NCBI GenBank assembly: GCA_964428835.1
Contig: CAYRZQ010000017.1
Location: 4,370-68,369 of the forward strand
Source of the DNA: JAIXWP01 sp964428835
GTDB lineage: Bacteria; Bacteroidota; Bacteroidia; Flavobacteriales_D; Sanyastnellaceae
DNA: 64,000 nucleotides
Direction of reading: 5' to 3'
The notes below the pieces were generated by a model. It made no database searches and was not told the DNA's origin. It saw nothing but the letters and a program-made list of their open reading frames with translations. Made by a program: the position numbers and the translations under genes. Shown here piece by piece: positions 24,883 to 33,248 of the stretch (its first letter is position 1; every line of letters begins with the position of its first letter).

Positions 24883-27800
24883 ATGAGAATCTCTTTACGA
24901 AATTCTGTCACCAAAACCTTGATGCTTCTGGCTTTTTTGGCGCCGCTTTCTTTGTTATCTCAAGAAATGACAGTGGCTATGAAGTGGAACCAAGTTCAAC
25001 TCAATGGTATTCGAAAGGATTTAGCTCGACCCACGGTTCAAGCTCGAAATCTTTATCATGCGTCGATATTATTATATGATTGCTGGGCGGTTTTTGATGA
25101 TGACGCGTCAACAGTATTTCTCGGTAAAACATTGGGCAACTACTCTTGTCCCTTCAATGGAATTATAATACCTGAGGATCGTAAGGCTGCGCAAGAGGAG
25201 GCGATGAGTTATGCCATGTATCGCTTTATGGCGCATCGATATAGCAATGCTCCGCAAAACAATTGGAATACCTTTATTCTAGGTTATTGCAATGATTTGA
25301 TGGCAGAATTGGGTTATCCAACCAATATTACTTCAACGGACTACAGCGATGGAGATCCAGCGAAACTTGGTAACTACATCGCGGCGCGTATGCAAGAATA
25401 TGCGTTCCAAGATGGTTCGAATCAACAATTTAATTATGCTAATCTTTATTATCAAACAGTGAATGGAGATATATTCCCCGAGATACCAGGGAATTCGCTG
25501 CAATATGATGGAAATAGGTGGCAACCTCTTTCATTAACGGTGACACTAGACCAAAATGGATTTCCGATTGCCAACTCGGCCCCAGCCCTTTCTTCAGAAT
25601 GGGGAAATGTAGTTCCGTTCGCGCTTACTGATGCAGACAAAGTAACTTATCAAAGAGATTCATACAATTGGAATGTTTATCACGATCAAGGACATCCACC
25701 ATATCTCGACACTATTACAGAAGTGGAAAGACAATGGGACGAAGACTTCTTCCGTTGGGGATTCGCTACAGTAGCCATCTGGCATAGCTTTCACGATGTA
25801 GCGGATGGTGTGATGAAAGACATCAGCCCCAACTCAATTGGTAACGTTGACTTGAGCACCTTGCCGGTCACTTTTGAAGATTATAAAAACTTCTACAATG
25901 TATTTGAAGGTGGAACTTCTGCCGATCAAGGATATGACATCAATCCAGTAACGGGATTACCTTACGCTGAGCAGCTCGTTCCTCGTGCAGATTATTCACG
26001 TGTGCTTTCAGAATATTGGGCAGATGGTCCGCAATCAGAAACTCCTCCTGGACACTGGTTTTTGAATATTAATAACATCAACAGACACCCATTGCTCGAA
26101 AAGCGCTGGGGTGGAGAAGGAGATATCCTTGACGACCTAGAGTGGGATGTTCGTTCTTATCTCGCTCTTGGCGGCGCTATTCATGACGCTGCTGTGGCTT
26201 GTTGGTCAACAAAAGGATATTACGATTTTACACGTCCAATCATGGCGATTCGTTATATGATAGATCACGGTCAATGCAGTGATATGTCATTGCCAAACTA
26301 TGATCCAGCCGGTATTCCATTGATTCCAGGCTTTATCGAAGTAATCGAAGAAGGCGATCCTTTGGCAGGCGCAAGCAACGAGCACGTTGGCAAAATCAAA
26401 CTCTATACTTTCCGCGGCCCCGTTGAGGCAACAGGTCAAGATGGTGTGGGTTGGATTCGCGGTGAGAACTGGTGGACATTCCAAGTGCGCACGTTCGTTA
26501 CACCACCATTCCCAGGGTACTACTCTGGTCACTCAACGTATTCAAGAACTGCGGCTGAAGTGCTCACACGTATCACAGGAAGTGAATACTACCCAGGTGG
26601 TCTCGGAGAATTCGTAGCAAATCCAGGCTATTTGCGCGCAAGTCCTGGACCAAGCGTTCAGACACGTTTGCAATGGGCCAAGTATGCTGATGCAGCAGAT
26701 CAGTGCAGCCTTTCACGTATTTATGGCGGTCTTCACCCACCATGTGACGATATCCCCGGTCGTAGAGTGGGATTACTTGTTGGACCTGCAGCTTTCGAAA
26801 AAGCAGAATCATTTATGTTGGCTGGAATTCCAAAAGTGGAATCCATCACAGCTGATAAATCAATAATCACTGATGCCGACGTGAATTCAACGGTTACCAT
26901 CACCATCACCTTCACTGAGGACATGAATACTGGTTTTACTCCAGAATTGCAATGGCCTCTTGTAAATCCAACTTCGGGTTCATTATCTGTTGCTTCTCAG
27001 ATGTGGGCTGATGCACGCACTTATAACATTACTTATAACATCCTCGATGCAAATCAGGCACTTGGTAATGTATTGTTCCGCGTGAACGATGCAAAAGATC
27101 CTCAAACAAACTCTATCGTTCCAGCGTTGGCAAATGTTTTCACAATCGATACATCAAATCCAACTGTTGTTACTGCCAATGTTTCCAGCACGCTTATAAA
27201 TGATGCTACAGCTCAAGATGGTTTTATCACAGTAACGTTCAACTTTACTGAAGCTGTTGACGAAGCAACAACGCCATCTATCACTTTTGAAAACGAAGAT
27301 GTGGCAGCTGCTATTTCTCACAATACATCACTTAGCTTCTGGCAAAGCCCTACTTCTTTTCTCGCATACTTTGATGTAGTAGACTCTAACGTTGAAGGAT
27401 TTGGAGATGTAACAGTTGAAGGTGTTGCTGACGCCAACGGCAATCAAATGACTGTTTATGAAAACAGCAATCTTTTCCAATTAGATACTCAAAATCCAAT
27501 TTCAGCGCTCAACACTTCTGAATTGGGAATCAACTTCCAAACTTTGACAGATAATTTCACCATCCAAGCAGTGTATGCTGAGCCAATGAATGCATTGGAA
27601 ATTCCAACATTGGAACTTTCAGGTAGTGATATTTCATCTGTGCTTGGGTCTGTAATCTCAGAAGGTTGGTCAAATGATTTGACTTATGAGTGGACTTTCT
27701 CGGTGAATCAGATTGCAGAAGAGATTTCAGGTATCAATGTAACTGTGAGCGGTGGTGAAGATGCAAATGGAAATGCAGCGTCGCCCGCTACTTTTGAACA

Positions 27801-28746
27801 AGCATTCGAGGTTGACTTTAATGCTCCCGTGATTGCAAGTTCAACTGATGTGAATTGGACACTCACCGACGCAAATGCAGTAGAGAATACATTCGGTTGG
27901 ACCATCGACTTCAATGAGCCGATGAATACGGATGTATTGCCGACTGTAGTTCTTTCTCCAGAAGCTCAGTCTTCAATTGCTGTGAATACTGCTACCTCAG
28001 AGTGGCTCAGCGAAACGTCTGTAGTGATTTATTTTGATGGTATCGATGAAGGCATTGAATTATCAAATGCGTTTGTCACACTTTCTGGATATCAGGATGC
28101 TAACGGCAACGTAACAGGTGAAACAAATGATGTCGGAAATATCATCATCGACACACGCAATCCGATCGCTTCATTCGAGTCTTCTACAAATAATGATATG
28201 GGATCTTCAAATACACTTGTAGTTTCTTTCGATGAACCTATGAATACCGCTGTGACGCCGCTTGCAGTTGTAGAACCTATCGAGATTGCAGATCTTCTCA
28301 CTTCAGTTTCTGGAACTTGGCTTAATGCAACATCTTATCAAGTGAATTTTACTTGGGAAAGCACTGGTGCTTTGAATGGTATAGCTAACGTTACAATTAA
28401 TTCTGCACAGGATGTATTAGGCAATCCAATGGAAGAGGCGATCATCAATGATGCGTTTGAAGTAACTTATGTAGGTGTAGATGAACTCGCACTCGGTACA
28501 GCGAAGCTTTATCCAAACCCATTGATGGAAGGCCAAAACGCCATCATCGAGCTAGGCACAGACCTCCGAAACCTCAACTTGCAAATCATGGACGTTGATG
28601 GTAAAATAGTGTCGACTAGTCAAAATCTAAATACTTCGGGAACACGCATAGAATTGCCAACTTCTAAACTAGCAGCTGGAAATTATTTGGTGAGACTCTT
28701 CAACAATGAAGCGGAAACAACGCTCAAGTTGATGATTTTGAAGTAA
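24883..28746 (+). CDS. Vanadium-dependent haloperoxidase-like (PAP2 superfamily) exported enzyme, T9SS type A
   Basis: A 1287-residue secreted protein. After the signal peptide (to about residue 26) the haloperoxidase-like domain (about 27-650) keeps all three superfamily motifs: K444-x6-R451-P452, S548-G549-H550-S551 and S611-R612-x5-H618-x3-D622. W441 lies three residues before the Lys, as I recall for the fungal vanadium chloroperoxidase. Five Ig-like repeats of roughly 95-100 residues follow (FTEDMNTG, FTEAVDEA, YAEPMNAL, FNEPMNTD, FDEPMNTA). A T9SS type A domain (LYPNPLMEGQNA) ends the protein. Halide oxidation with vanadate or phosphatase activity are both possible; sequence alone does not decide. 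An inactive paralogue precedes it. Confidence 0.88.
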   Translation: MRISLRNSVTKTLMLLAFLAPLSLLSQEMTVAMKWNQVQLNGIRKDLARPTVQARNLYHASILLYDCWAVFDDDASTVFLGKTLGNYSCPFNGIIIPEDRKAAQEEAMSYAMYRFMAHRYSNAPQNNWNTFILGYCNDLMAELGYPTNITSTDYSDGDPAKLGNYIAARMQEYAFQDGSNQQFNYANLYYQTVNGDIFPEIPGNSLQYDGNRWQPLSLTVTLDQNGFPIANSAPALSSEWGNVVPFALTDADKVTYQRDSYNWNVYHDQGHPPYLDTITEVERQWDEDFFRWGFATVAIWHSFHDVADGVMKDISPNSIGNVDLSTLPVTFEDYKNFYNVFEGGTSADQGYDINPVTGLPYAEQLVPRADYSRVLSEYWADGPQSETPPGHWFLNINNINRHPLLEKRWGGEGDILDDLEWDVRSYLALGGAIHDAAVACWSTKGYYDFTRPIMAIRYMIDHGQCSDMSLPNYDPAGIPLIPGFIEVIEEGDPLAGASNEHVGKIKLYTFRGPVEATGQDGVGWIRGENWWTFQVRTFVTPPFPGYYSGHSTYSRTAAEVLTRITGSEYYPGGLGEFVANPGYLRASPGPSVQTRLQWAKYADAADQCSLSRIYGGLHPPCDDIPGRRVGLLVGPAAFEKAESFMLAGIPKVESITADKSIITDADVNSTVTITITFTEDMNTGFTPELQWPLVNPTSGSLSVASQMWADARTYNITYNILDANQALGNVLFRVNDAKDPQTNSIVPALANVFTIDTSNPTVVTANVSSTLINDATAQDGFITVTFNFTEAVDEATTPSITFENEDVAAAISHNTSLSFWQSPTSFLAYFDVVDSNVEGFGDVTVEGVADANGNQMTVYENSNLFQLDTQNPISALNTSELGINFQTLTDNFTIQAVYAEPMNALEIPTLELSGSDISSVLGSVISEGWSNDLTYEWTFSVNQIAEEISGINVTVSGGEDANGNAASPATFEQAFEVDFNAPVIASSTDVNWTLTDANAVENTFGWTIDFNEPMNTDVLPTVVLSPEAQSSIAVNTATSEWLSETSVVIYFDGIDEGIELSNAFVTLSGYQDANGNVTGETNDVGNIIIDTRNPIASFESSTNNDMGSSNTLVVSFDEPMNTAVTPLAVVEPIEIADLLTSVSGTWLNATSYQVNFTWESTGALNGIANVTINSAQDVLGNPMEEAIINDAFEVTYVGVDELALGTAKLYPNPLMEGQNAIIELGTDLRNLNLQIMDVDGKIVSTSQNLNTSGTRIELPTSKLAAGNYLVRLFNNEAETTLKLMILK

Positions 28747-28751
28747 AAAAA

Positions 28752-29558
28752 ATGATGCGAAGTATCGCAATATCAAAATATGCTAGCGCAGAAGAAAGAA
28801 TTTTCTTTCTTCTGCGTTTTGGCATTTTAGGCTGCTTTCTTGGTCATGGTGCTTGGGGATTAATAGGTAAAGAATCGTGGCTTGCTTTTTTTAATGTCTT
28901 TTATTTTCCGGAATCCATTTCGCGTACAGCAATGCCTATTGTAGGTATAATGGATATCACCGTTGGTTTGGTTTTATTCTTCGCCCCTTCACGCCGTTGG
29001 TTGTGGTGGGCTGCCTTTTGGACCATCTTCACCGCCATGTTGCGCCCAAGCGCAGGGATGGGCATGTCGGAGTTTTTTGAGCGCGCTGGCAATTACGGCG
29101 TACCTCTCGCAATGCTTTATTTAACAGCAAGCATTCAACCACGACTTCAATTCGCTGGTTCCATTAACTTTCAAGATCTTCAATGGGAAAAGTATCATCT
29201 CGGATTTGAACGTATCCTTAGATGGTCGCTATTCTTATTACTCGCAGGACATGGAGGTCTAGCGTTCTTCAATGAACATCCTGTCATTACCAAACATCTC
29301 GACTTTATAGGTTGGGGCACTTCACGCTCCAATATCATGATATTCGGAGCATTTGAAATGATCTTGGCACTCGTGGTTCTTCTTCGACCACGTATTGCTG
29401 GCCTTATGATTTTTGTGCTCATTTATAAAATATTTACTGAATCACTTCACCCTATAGCGGGTCATTCACGCGACGTATTTGAAACCATCGAACGCATGGG
29501 AGATTATGTGATTCCATTAATTCTTATCGCTTACTATGCTCACTTCCCGAAGCGCTAG
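28752..29558 (+). CDS. Internally duplicated DoxX-like integral membrane protein
   Basis: A 268-residue protein with about eight hydrophobic segments in two similar halves. Half 1 (about 15-125): ERIFFLLRFGILGCFLGHG, MDITVGLVLFFAP, FWTIFTAMLRPSAGMGMSEFFERAGNYGVPLAMLYL. Half 2 (about 150-265): ERILRWSLFLLLAGHG, FEMILALVVLLRP, IYKIFTESLHPIAGHSRDVFETIERMGDYVIPLILIAY. Shared residues include GHG, a Thr/Glu-x-x-Leu-x-Pro-x-Ala-Gly block and a Phe-Glu-x-x-Glu/Ala-x-x-Gly-x-Tyr block. Each half has the size of a four-helix DoxX unit. Function unknown. It starts 5 bp after the haloperoxidase stop codon, and a perfect terminator-like hairpin lies inside its first codons. The next gene overlaps its end by 23 bp. 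Confidence 0.75.
   Translation: MMRSIAISKYASAEERIFFLLRFGILGCFLGHGAWGLIGKESWLAFFNVFYFPESISRTAMPIVGIMDITVGLVLFFAPSRRWLWWAAFWTIFTAMLRPSAGMGMSEFFERAGNYGVPLAMLYLTASIQPRLQFAGSINFQDLQWEKYHLGFERILRWSLFLLLAGHGGLAFFNEHPVITKHLDFIGWGTSRSNIMIFGAFEMILALVVLLRPRIAGLMIFVLIYKIFTESLHPIAGHSRDVFETIERMGDYVIPLILIAYYAHFPKR
28787..28816 (+). terminator. Perfect 14-bp hairpin with T run inside the first codons of the duplicated membrane protein gene
   Basis: Left arm CGCAGAAGAAAGAA (28787-28800), 2-nt loop, right arm TTCTTTCTTCTGCG (28803-28816), then TTTT. This has the shape of an intrinsic terminator for the haloperoxidase gene but is also codons 12-22 of the next gene, whose coding is supported by its internal duplication. 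Confidence 0.6.
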
Positions 29559-30843
29559 TGCACTTTTCGTTCTCGTGTTTTTTTCTTTATTTTTTTCTAA
29601 AAAAATAATTGCCTCAGATTTTGTTATCAGCTTCGAATACAAGGAAACAGCTCCGCTCGATTCTAATATCGCGGCTTTCCAAAACTGGTGGAACCATTTT
29701 GAGGGCGAAGAGAATTACGAAAAGGCAAACGAAATTTTACAGCCGTATAGCGTTAATCCTTCTCTATTACTCAATGTAATGGGTTATGGTAAAAATGAGA
29801 AAGATTGGAAAGAACTCAACCATCGTCTGGACTTTGCCGTAGAACTTACCATAAAGGAAAAGGAGAATCTATTGCGCTTTATCAAGGATGTGACATCCAA
29901 GATAAATGATCGAAAGCAAACGCTTCAAACCAACAAACAGTCATTTGTTGAACTGTCATTTGCTGCGACCGCTGGTGTTTATAGGATATTCTTTTTTAAT
30001 CATTCTATAGAAAAACTTAAAGCTACCAGAATTATTAGCAGTCAAAAATTGACACCCCGCACTTCTTTTAAGTGGATAAAGAAAAATGGTAAATTCAAAA
30101 AACCGAGCATTCGTTCGGGTGAAAAGGTTGAACAAGTATTTTCTTGTTCCTTAGACAATGCTCTAAGCCTATCTTGGGTAGTCAATGAAAGGAGCTTTTC
30201 GCATTCTATTCCTGCGGTCGAAAAGAATCCTCCCTATATCGTGGATTTTTTTGCATCAGAAAATGCTCCAATGGAAACACAAAGAGTTTTTTTGACGTGG
30301 AATGTTCTTGGTACAAAAGAAATTCTGATGGATAATGGAGTCGGTGCGCATCCCTCTAAATGGCAAGTGAGCATTGCTCCTGAAGATACGATTGTCTATA
30401 CTCTTGTTGCGGCAAATACCTTCGGAAGTGTGAGTAAACAAGTCAAGTTGGATGTGGAGCAAGTGCTGCTTACAAGTGCAATCATTACAGTATTTACTCC
30501 TGAAAAAGGAGACCCGAAGGCACTTGGAACAAAAATCGTGGCCACACTGGATGGATATGCCAAAGGTGTATTGGGTCGTTTTGAAGGAGCTATGGATCTT
30601 GAATGTGATGGTGTTAAGACGCCTTATGTCGGGCCATTCAAGTTTTCATACGACGCGCCTGTTTACAAAAGAGATTTCATTCGAGGACAATTCACTGTTA
30701 AAATCGAGGGCGAAAAGTCCGATGAGTGGCTTTTTTCACCAATAGTTATTTTGCAGTTTTCCGATGGTAGCAAACGCGAATTGGTGGGATACGGCACGCG
30801 ATTGTTGAAAACGGGTGCAGAGGCTGAGGTCTTTAAGTTTTAA
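29536..30843 (+). CDS. Unknown exported protein, 435 residues
   Basis: Signal peptide about 1-26 (LFVLVFFSLFFSKKIIAS). No family recognised. The N-terminal third is helical and charged (NWWNHFEGEENYEKANEILQPY, FAVELTIKEKENLLRFIKDVTSKI). The remainder looks like beta-sandwich domains: about 225-305 has TWNVLGTKEILMDNGVG and YTLVAANTFGSVSKQVKLDV, an Ig/PKD-like domain, and the last 100 residues are beta-rich with no sorting sequence. It starts inside the last 23 bp of the duplicated membrane protein gene, so it belongs to that operon. Periplasmic location is expected because there is no T9SS domain or lipobox. Confidence 0.7.
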   Translation: MLTSRSASALFVLVFFSLFFSKKIIASDFVISFEYKETAPLDSNIAAFQNWWNHFEGEENYEKANEILQPYSVNPSLLLNVMGYGKNEKDWKELNHRLDFAVELTIKEKENLLRFIKDVTSKINDRKQTLQTNKQSFVELSFAATAGVYRIFFFNHSIEKLKATRIISSQKLTPRTSFKWIKKNGKFKKPSIRSGEKVEQVFSCSLDNALSLSWVVNERSFSHSIPAVEKNPPYIVDFFASENAPMETQRVFLTWNVLGTKEILMDNGVGAHPSKWQVSIAPEDTIVYTLVAANTFGSVSKQVKLDVEQVLLTSAIITVFTPEKGDPKALGTKIVATLDGYAKGVLGRFEGAMDLECDGVKTPYVGPFKFSYDAPVYKRDFIRGQFTVKIEGEKSDEWLFSPIVILQFSDGSKRELVGYGTRLLKTGAEAEVFKF

Positions 30844-30863
30844 TTTTTCAGAAAAACCTTTGA

Positions 30864-30881
30864 ATACCCTGTTTAAGGTAT
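30864..30881. promoter_or_regulatory. Inverted repeat upstream of feoA, possible operator
   Basis: ATACC (30864-30868), 8 bp, GGTAT (30877-30881), 35 bp before the feoA start and just upstream of its -7 box. Its position suits a repressor such as an iron-responsive one, but it does not clearly match a Fur or DtxR consensus. Confidence 0.3.
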
Positions 30882-30902
30882 CGCGTTTACTTCCGCTTTT
30901 CG

Positions 30903-30910
30903 TTTATTTG
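30903..30910 (+). promoter_or_regulatory. -7 promoter box of feoA, leaderless spacing
   Basis: TTTATTTG (one mismatch) ends 5 nt before the ATG at 30916. This argues for that start rather than the in-frame GTG at 30910. Confidence 0.4.
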
Positions 30911-30915
30911 TGCTC

Positions 30916-31143
30916 ATGAAGACTGCCCTCTCAAATGTTGTTCCTGGCAATAAAGCCACCATCACCGGCGTGAAGCGCGGTGAACTGTTTGCAAAACTTA
31001 CTGAGTTGGGACTTTTCCAAGGAAAAGAGGTCAAAGTTCTATTTAAAGCCCCTTTTGGTGATCCTATAGCCGTCGATGTAGAAGGTTATGTACTTTCGCT
31101 CCGAAAAGACGAAGCCGAGCTCGTGGAAGTAGAGGCGAAATGA
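30916..31143 (+). CDS. feoA: Ferrous iron transport protein A
   Basis: A 75-residue SH3-like cytoplasmic protein that works with FeoB in Fe2+ uptake. Family features: an N-terminal hydrophobic strand, ITGVKRGELFAKLTELGLFQGKEVKVL, then DPIAVDVEGYVLSLRKDEAELVEVE, matching the FeoA core G-x-x-x-x-I...L-x-x-x-G-[LI]-x-x-G and the final SLR-x-x-E-A segment. The ATG at 30916 is preferred on promoter spacing; the GTG two codons earlier is possible. feoB follows after 9 bp. Confidence 0.93.
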   Translation: MKTALSNVVPGNKATITGVKRGELFAKLTELGLFQGKEVKVLFKAPFGDPIAVDVEGYVLSLRKDEAELVEVEAK

Positions 31144-31152
31144 CTTTGATTT

Positions 31153-33114
31153 ATGGGAGTGAAACGCATCGCATTAATCGGGAATCCGAACACAGGTAAA
31201 ACATCTATCTTCAACCTTCTCACTGGTCTCAATCAGCAAGTAGGAAATTTTCCTGGTGTCACCGTAGATAAGAAAACAGGTATTCTCAATCTTGATTCGG
31301 GTGATAAGGTAGAGGTCATTGACTTACCCGGCACTTACAGCGTTTTCCCTCGTTCCAAAGATGAACGCGTAGTCTTCAATATTCTTTCGAAACCCGATCA
31401 TCCCGATTTTCCAGAGCTCACCATCGTGGTAGCAGATAGCTCGAACTTAGAACGGAATCTTTTACTTTTTACACAACTTTATGACATGGGTTTGTCGTGC
31501 ATCCTCGTACTCACGATGCCAGACGTATCGAAGAAGCGCGACATAAAACTCGATATGCGCGCGTTGTCATTTTTATTTGGTGGTGTGCCTGTATTAGAAG
31601 TGAATGGGAGAACAGGCGAGGGCTTGGATAAACTAAAGCATACCATTGCACATTATCCTCAAAACATTCAAAAGAAAGTTTTTGTCAGCAATCGTTTTGA
31701 AGAACTCTTGCAGAATGAGGATAAGCAAGCCGCTGACGCTGAAACACGTTTTGCGGCGATTCGCGATATCCTCAAAAATTGTGAGCGCCGTGTCGATCGA
31801 TTTAGCGATCCGTTTTCTTCCAAACTTGATAAAATATTAGTACACCCTTTTTGGGGATATCTCATCTTCACGGGTATTTTGCTTTTGATATTCCAAAGCA
31901 TTTTCAATTTTGCGTCTATCCCCATGGATTGGATTGATGGGGTATTCAGCGATCTTAGCCATTACGCACAATCGCATTTACCCGAAGGAGTTTTCACCAA
32001 TTTGCTTTCGGAAGGCATCATTCCGGGTATTGGAGGTGTGGTTGTTTTTGTTCCTCAAATAGCCTTGCTCTTTTTATTCCTCACCATCCTTGAAGAAACG
32101 GGATATATGGCCCGTGTCGTTTTTATCATGGATCGATTGATGCGACCCTTCGGCTTGAATGGCAAGTCTGTGGTGCCTTTGATGAGTAGCGTAGCATGTG
32201 CCATTCCTGGGGTGATGGCGACCCGTAGCATCGCAAGCTGGAAAGACCGCTTGATCACCATTCTCGTGGCGCCATTGATGTCATGTTCAGCGCGCATCCC
32301 CGTCTACACACTCCTCATCGCGTTGGTCATTCCTGATGCGGAAGTCTGGGGATTTTTTAATTTAAAAGGCCTTGTACTCTTTGGATTGTATGCTTTGGGA
32401 GTTGTTGCCGCACTGTTGATTGCCGCTCTATTAAAATGGTTGATCAATTCAAAAGATAGGAGTGTATTGTTGTTGGAATTGCCCTCGTATCGCTTGCCAC
32501 GTGCGAAGTATGTAGCGATTTCGGTTTGGGAAAAAGTGAAAGTCTTTGTGCTCGATGCTGGTAAAGTCATCTTAGCGATATCGATCATACTTTGGGCATT
32601 GGCCAGTTATGGCCCGGGAGAGCGTATGGCGCAGGCCGTGGCTGCCATCGAAGCCCCAACATCAGATAATCAGGAGGACTATGAATTGAAAGTGGCCTCA
32701 GCTAAACTTGAAAACTCTTACATCGGAATCTTAGGTCATGCCATCGAACCCGTAATAAGGCCATTAGGCTACGATTGGAAGATCGGCATTGCCCTTATCA
32801 CTTCTTTTGCCGCACGCGAAGTATTCGTGGGTTCTATGGCCACCATATACAGTGTAGGAGAGGACTTCGAAGCCGACTCTAGTTTGCTTGATCGCCTGCG
32901 CGATGAACAGGACATTCGAACTGGAAAGCCCGCCTATACGCTCGCTAACGGAGCATCGCTGATGGTGTTTTATGTATTTGCGATGCAATGCATGGCCACC
33001 CTTGCAGTGGTGAAGCGTGAAACAAAAACATGGAAGTGGCCGCTGATACAATTGGTGTATATGGGCATCTTGGCCTATCTCGGCGCATTCATTACCTTTA
33101 CTGTATTATCATGA
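31153..33114 (+). CDS. feoB: Ferrous iron transport protein B
   Basis: A 653-residue inner-membrane Fe2+ transporter with an N-terminal GTPase domain. G1 is GNPNTGKTS (10-18), followed by NFPGVTVDKKTG, the G3 motif DLPGTYS and TMPDVSKKRDI in the G4 place. The membrane domain has two Gate-type repeats: GVVVFVPQIALLFLFLTILEETGYMARVVFIMDR, then GLNGKSVVPLMSSVACAIPGVMATRSI, and SCSARIPVYTLLI. The TM7 region ITSFAAREVFVGSM and the C-terminal helices are complete. It is somewhat shorter than the E. coli protein, as in many Bacteroidota. The stop overlaps the next small gene as ATGA. Confidence 0.96.
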   Translation: MGVKRIALIGNPNTGKTSIFNLLTGLNQQVGNFPGVTVDKKTGILNLDSGDKVEVIDLPGTYSVFPRSKDERVVFNILSKPDHPDFPELTIVVADSSNLERNLLLFTQLYDMGLSCILVLTMPDVSKKRDIKLDMRALSFLFGGVPVLEVNGRTGEGLDKLKHTIAHYPQNIQKKVFVSNRFEELLQNEDKQAADAETRFAAIRDILKNCERRVDRFSDPFSSKLDKILVHPFWGYLIFTGILLLIFQSIFNFASIPMDWIDGVFSDLSHYAQSHLPEGVFTNLLSEGIIPGIGGVVVFVPQIALLFLFLTILEETGYMARVVFIMDRLMRPFGLNGKSVVPLMSSVACAIPGVMATRSIASWKDRLITILVAPLMSCSARIPVYTLLIALVIPDAEVWGFFNLKGLVLFGLYALGVVAALLIAALLKWLINSKDRSVLLLELPSYRLPRAKYVAISVWEKVKVFVLDAGKVILAISIILWALASYGPGERMAQAVAAIEAPTSDNQEDYELKVASAKLENSYIGILGHAIEPVIRPLGYDWKIGIALITSFAAREVFVGSMATIYSVGEDFEADSSLLDRLRDEQDIRTGKPAYTLANGASLMVFYVFAMQCMATLAVVKRETKTWKWPLIQLVYMGILAYLGAFITFTVLS

Positions 33115-33227
33115 TACAATCAGCATTAGTCATAGCCAGCATCGGAGGAGCCACATTTTATCTATGGCGCCGTTTCTTTGGTAAATCGGAGAAGGGTTGC
33201 GAACAATGTGGTAAGTCCAACGGTTGA
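33111..33227 (+). CDS. FeoB-associated Cys-rich small membrane protein
   Basis: A 38-residue protein starting with the ATG that overlaps the feoB stop (ATGA, 33111-33114). One N-terminal hydrophobic helix (residues 2-18, IQSALVIASIGGATFYL) is followed by a basic stretch RRFFGKSEKG and a C-x-x-C pair (C30, C33) near the end. This is the layout of the small FeoB-associated Cys-rich membrane proteins found after feoB in many bacteria and thought to act in place of FeoC. Translational coupling to feoB supports this. Metal binding by the C-x-x-C pair is inference. Confidence 0.8.
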   Translation: MIQSALVIASIGGATFYLWRRFFGKSEKGCEQCGKSNG

Positions 33228-33236
33228 TTTCCCCTC

Positions 33237-33244
33237 TATATTTG
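33237..33244 (+). promoter_or_regulatory. -7 promoter box of the AlbA_2 gene, leaderless spacing
   Basis: TATATTTG, an exact TAnnTTTG, ends 4 nt before the ATG at 33249. The first base of the ATG is a plausible transcription start. Confidence 0.5.
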
Positions 33245-33248
33245 TCAC

